NCBI GenBank assembly: GCA_030407005.1
Contig: JAUDYN010000003.1
Span: 2,852,001 to 2,916,000 of the forward strand
Reading direction: 5' to 3'
From: Desarmillaria ectypa
Taxonomy: Eukaryota; Basidiomycota; Agaricomycetes; Agaricales; Physalacriaceae
Length of the DNA: 64,000 bases
A program made the position numbers and the translations under genes. Below, piece after piece: positions 59,070 through 64,000 of the stretch (within the stretch, counting starts at the first letter, position 1; each line of letters begins with the position of its first letter). The notes below the pieces were generated by a model. That model was not told the origin of the DNA. It ran no database searches and was given only the letters and a program-made list of their open reading frames with translations.

Positions 59070-62000
59070 TTCTGCTTGATTGATCCAGTATTGGTTAATT
59101 AGTCATTTCCATATGTCTTTATCTGGGTTAACAATCCATTTTTGGAGTCCATCCTTGCATTGTGCTAGGTATGCAGTCACTGTTTTCAGAATATTCATGA
59201 TTGAGTATTTGGGTTACAGTTTTATCCTTGGTTATGATTTTGATAGTGTGTAAAGCCTGGTTAACATTTGCTTTGTACTCTATAATTGTGTCCTTTGCAT
59301 TGGTCATTTCCATTTCTCAGACCCAGAAATTGTGTTCTCTAGTCCACCCTTTTCATTTGACCAAGTAGTCTATGACTATTTTGGATGGTTGTTCTTTCTT
59401 TGCTTGTACCTGATGAGTATGTGAATCTAGTACTTCTTCAATTTCATATTCCTCCTGTCCATCAACAAGGTCAGGAGGGGGAGGAAGTGACTGTTGTTGG
59501 TTTGGAAATGATGGTGCAACATAAGGAGTCAACAACTTCTCATTGAACCTGGAGAATATCTTCCAGTGTGGCAGCAGTTTTAATTTGTATGCTGCTGCTC
59601 CTGCTTTCTCAAGAATTTTAAATAGGCCTGTTCATTTATCATTGAGTTTTTTCTTTGGCTGTGGATGATGGAGGTTGGCCATATTGAGCCATACCTTGTC
59701 ACCAATTTGATATTAACAAGTCAGTTGTTTTCTTTTGTCATATTGTGCCTTCATTTGCATTGCTGCTCTTTCCAATGCATTGTGAACCTCTTTGTGGACT
59801 TGTACCATGGTTTCTGCAAATTCTGTGGCTGAGGGATTAGCAAATTGAGTTCTTCACATAGAATCAGGAATGAGTCAGGGATTTCTTCCATATAGGACCA
59901 TGAAGGGACTTTTCCCCATTCCTGAATGTACTCAGTTATTATGTGCAAATTCTGTGAGTGGCAACCATTCTACCCAGTTGGTTTGTCTGTGATTGACAAA
60001 AATCCATAGGTATTTCTTGATTTTCTGATTAACCTGTTCTGTTTGCCCATCAGTCTGTGGGTGATATGCCATGGATGCATTCTGAATGATATCCAACATT
60101 CTATACAGTTCCTTCATGAAGATGGATACAAATTGAGGTCTCTGGTCAGAAATGATGACTTGTGGTATTCCATATTTCACATAAACATGGTTTCAGAGTA
60201 TCCAGGCCCATCCTTCAGTGGATAGTTCTTCATGATAAGAGACAGAAATGATATTTTTGGAGAATCAATCAACAATGACAAGTAAGGCATTGTAGCCTTC
60301 TGACTCTGGAAGTCCAGTAATCATATTGACTGATATATGGGTCCATGGGGCTTCCAGAATTGCATTAGGGTGAAGAGAGGCAGCTTTTGCTTGTGCATTG
60401 CTTTTGGTTCATTGACATGTTTTGCATCCTTTGACATAGGTTTCTACATCTTGTTTCACTTTAGACCACCAATAATCTCATAGGATTAGTTCAGTGATTT
60501 TGGTGATTCTGGGATGACTGACTGTGATGTGATCATGATGTTGAGCAATGATGTCCCCTCAGAGGGTCTCATCTTTGGGGATGTAGATTTGTCCATTGTA
60601 CCAAAGGAGATCATCTTTCTGGGTGATTCCTCATTTATTGTTAAGAGATTTTTCAATCTCTGAATCCCATTGGTTTTTTTGTTGGATGGCATCTTTTATA
60701 TGTATGATCTGTTCATTATAGGTGGGCAGCATGAGTGCTTGGAAGTGTTCCAGAGAGAGGACAACTATATCTTGGTTATCCTCTTTCCCTTGGTTATGGT
60801 CATCTCATTGACTGAGTAGGTCAGCCTTTTTGTTTGCTGTTCTGGCCTTGTGTTGGAGAATAAAATGATATTCTGCTAATTTGGTAACCCATCAAGCTTG
60901 TCAATGATTCAACTTTTGTGGTTTTCAGAAATACTGGAGATTCTGATAATTGGTCCAAATCTCAATTTCCTCCTTGGCACCCACCAAGTAGTGTCACCAT
61001 TCTTCTAGCACTAGCATGATTGCCAACAACTCCTTGTCATATATTTTGTAGTTTCATTCTGTCATGGTCAAGGTTTTTGACATGAATGTGACAGGTCTCC
61101 ATTTGCCATTCTGTTCTTGGGAGAGAACAGTGCCAATGGCCCTATCACTTGAATCCACTTCTACTCAGAATTTTCCTTCATCCAAGAGAATCGTCAGAAT
61201 GACATTTGTGGTCATCAGGCATTTAAGTTGTATGAACACCTGTTCCTGTTCTGTTCCCCATGTCCAGTCAACTTTGCTGGTTAACTGCATTAGGGGTCAA
61301 ACTATTTTGGAATAATTGTGAATGAACTTGCAATAGAAGTTGGTAAATCCCAAAAAGGATTGGGGTTCCTTTTTCCTGGTAGGGGTCAGCCATTCAGTGA
61401 TTCTGGCTACTTTGACAGGATCCATGCAGATAGCATTCTCACTGATGATTACTCCTAAATACTCAGTTTTGAGTACTTCAAATTCGCATTTCTCGGCTTT
61501 TAGGAATAATTTGTTCTCTCATAATTGTTGGAGAACCTGTTGTATGATGATTCAATGCTCAAAAAGAGACTTGGTGAAGATGAGAATATCATCAAGATAA
61601 ATGGTGACCTTTCCTCCAGTGATGAGGTCTTTGAAAATATCATTCATCATCCACTGGAAGGTGGCAGGAGAATTGGTGAGACCAAAGAACATTATGGTTG
61701 GTTCAAAGAGACTTTGATTAGTTCTGAATGCAGCTTTCTCTTCATCTTCATCCCAAATGTATATGTTATTATATCCTCATCATACATCCAATTTTGAGAA
61801 GTATTTGGCTCCTTGTAACTTGTTGATTAGTTTGAATATAAGAGGAAGTGGATATCAATTTTCAATAATCCTGGATGGGGCATAGTGATCCATCTTTTTT
61901 CTTGATGAAGAAAAATGGTGATACAAAAGAGGATTTAGATGAACAAATATATCCTGAATCCAAGTTTTTGTCAAGGAACTTGTCAAGCTGTTCCTGTTTG

Positions 62001-64000
62001 TTTCAGTTTAGTGGATAGACTTTGCAGTCTAAGATTGATTTGGCATTAGGGATTAGCTCAATTGCATGATCCCATAATTTTTGCTCTAGAAGTTCATCAA
62101 AGCTTTCTTTAGAGAATAAATCTCTAAAGCTTTGATATTGAGGCAGTACTAGTTCTTTGAATGATTTCTTCAGTTTCTCTATGTTTGCTGCAGCAGCCAA
62201 TTCATTAGCATGATGTACAGTTTGCAACACCAACTCCTCCTACATATTGACTGTGAGGATACTTTTGCTCTCTTCCAATTCCTCATCCCATTGATCTTCA
62301 CTATCTGCATCGGGGAGAGAGAATGGACTTTTGATGCAAGAACAACATCCAAAAGTCATTTGGCCTGTTTTCCAATTGATTAACAGGTTGTGGTGTTTAA
62401 GCCAGTCATGCCCCAGATACATTGTTTTGGAGCCTAAATCTATGACTGCTAGGTCAATTCATTCAGTGTGGTCTCTGATGGTCATTTGGATTTCCACAAA
62501 TTTGGTAACATCACCAGCTTTGTTGTGGGTCCCATCTGCATTATAGACTGAAACAGAGGCAGCAGCTTTTTGAGTGTCTAACTGGTGTTGTTGGACATAG
62601 CTTCAGTTGATCATGCTGCCCATGCAGCCACTATCCAACAATGCTCTGGTTGTCAATATCTGTTTCCTCATACAGAGAGCCAATTTGACATCAACCAGAA
62701 AATCCTGTCCAGAATTATTGGTACCATGGATGTAGCGAATTAGTTCATGAAGTTCATAGAGTCTTTCATGGGCTAGACTCTCTTCAGTCTGTAAACTCTG
62801 TATGAGTTCTTCAGTGAGTTCTCCAAGTCATTTAGGATGTATCCAAATGGAGAGGATGGCTTTAGCAACAGCCAAATTCTTGGTGGTATAAACCATGCAT
62901 AGAGTCCAGTCAACTCCAAACAGTTTGTACCACATGTGATCTGGAATATTTGTGATGGATGGGATTTCAGGTTTCAGCACCCCCTTGTTAAGGAGTGGTT
63001 TGGGGTTTGGGGTTCAGGATTTGGATTGTTTGGCTTTCCAGATTTGGAATACCATATCATCTTCTTCATCAGGTACTTCAACAATGATAGTGTTTCTACT
63101 AGTATGCCCCCTCTTTACCACCTGAGTGCTAGTGGCTTCCTCCTGTTCTTCAGCCTGCACTTGTGCTTCTGATAAGGTTAGAGTGATGATCCTACTATTC
63201 TCACAGCTGTTGACATAGTTGTCAGGTGCAGGTTCCATTGTGGATTCAATATCTGACATCACCAACAGATCATCTATGCCCCTCACTCAGGATGAGTCGG
63301 GTTGGAAGTAATCACTTTTCCTCTAGCTAGTGTGCACATGATTGGAAGAATCATGTGTCTGTTTTGAGAATTTCAGGGAATTCTTCTAATCAGGTGTCCA
63401 GCTTGAGATCAGATCCTCCCAGGAGTCCTGAGATCTGACCTCCCTGATTGTCATCCTGGTCATTCCCTGAGGCTGAGCTTGGTAAGCCACTTCATCCCCC
63501 ACTGTCCCTGGAAAAGTGTGGCTTGGTCTCTCAGAGAGGGGTGCAGAGGCATATGGCATTGGGCCCCATCTTCTTGCCTCAGCCCACAGTGTTACCCATG
63601 TATCCAGTGAGCCTTGCATAGCAGGCTCATTGGACTTTATTGTCCTATCAGCATCACCTGATAGAATGGCCACTTCATCAGAGGCTCTGGATTTGCTATA
63701 GATAGTTGTGTCAGCATCTTTTGGAAGTGTGATGTACCAGTTCTTATTTGATTCTTTGGTGATCTTTGGTTGCAGAGTCTGAAATAAAATTGTATTTTTT
63801 TGTGTTTTTAAATATCCTAGTACATGTATATAAGTCTGACCCACAGAAACCAAGGACTCACCACTGAAGGCATTGGTCAAGCAAGAGAAATTGAACCCTT
63901 GTTGACCTATTCTTTTACCTCCTCAATTCTGGCTGTAGGTGGCACCACTTTATTAGTGGGGCCTACTAACCTAATGTTCCTGAAGTCTTTTCTCCTAGGA
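59070..64000 (-). mobile_element. Older minus-strand Gypsy copy, right part (runs past the window end)
   Basis: Minus-strand order from left to right: pol end near 59,075-59,100; chromodomain about 59,150-59,535 (QEEYEIEEVLDSHTHQV); integrase 59,932-60,480 with a 82-codon open stretch (VIISDQRPQFVSIFMKELYR); RNase H about 60,930-61,200; reverse transcriptase about 61,340-62,080 (YLDD near 61,583-61,600); protease near 62,620 (ALLDSGCMGS); linker ORFs 63,014-63,286 and 63,386-63,880; gag end from about 63,900. CpG is almost absent and TGA/TAG/TAA interrupt the frames. It joins 50,530-50,599 if the young insertion is removed. Confidence 0.85.

Noticed and set aside
1..64000. CRISPR arrays, operons, Shine-Dalgarno sites, tRNA or rRNA genes
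   Set aside because: None seen; the gene structure is eukaryotic and no cloverleaf or rRNA-like sequence was noticed by eye.

Overview
The window is nuclear DNA of a filamentous fungus, most likely an agaricomycete (mushroom-forming basidiomycete). Genes are packed on both strands and cut by many 45-65 nt GT-AG introns. Protein features (polyporopepsin-like peptidase, DNMT1-type methyltransferase, ING/PHD protein, Ras-GEF with SH3) fit that group. All assignments come from reading the sequence; no database search was possible. Exon models were built by hand. For every multi-exon gene with both ends in the window the spliced length is a multiple of three, except Fip1, whose first exon I could not place.

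Positions 1-33,017 are a compact gene region. In order: aspartic peptidase (-, cut by the window start), DUF89/ARMT1-type protein (+), Fip1 polyadenylation factor (-), mitochondrial ribosomal protein uL10m (+), BMT5-type rRNA methyltransferase (-), DNMT1-like DNA cytosine methyltransferase (+, 18 exons), an unrecognised region at 15.6-17.3 kb, TBC RabGAP (+), RNase H1 (-), ING/PHD protein (+), S28 serine peptidase (+), PON-like arylesterase (-) and SH3-RasGEF (-). Two divergent pairs (Fip1/uL10m and BMT5/DNMT) have very short shared promoters. Three pairs converge.

From about 33.9 kb to the end the window is a transposon island made of Ty3/Gypsy chromovirus copies (chromodomain integrase) and scattered LTRs. 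The best preserved copy is at 50,600-59,069. It has two 425-bp LTRs and a 5-bp target duplication (TTCTG), and it sits inside an older copy in the opposite orientation whose remains lie at 50,128-50,599 and 59,070-64,000. Another old plus-strand copy fills about 39.7-48.1 kb. The old copies are almost free of CpG. In the young copy, 17 of 18 LTR differences are transitions at CpG sites. This points to decay of methylated cytosine, and a complete maintenance-type DNA methyltransferase gene lies in the same window.

The most unusual features are the CpG-specific decay of the LTR pair, a small leader ORF with one hydrophobic segment conserved in three copies ahead of gag, in-frame TGA codons recurring at the same places in independent copies, and a 10-nt microexon in Fip1.
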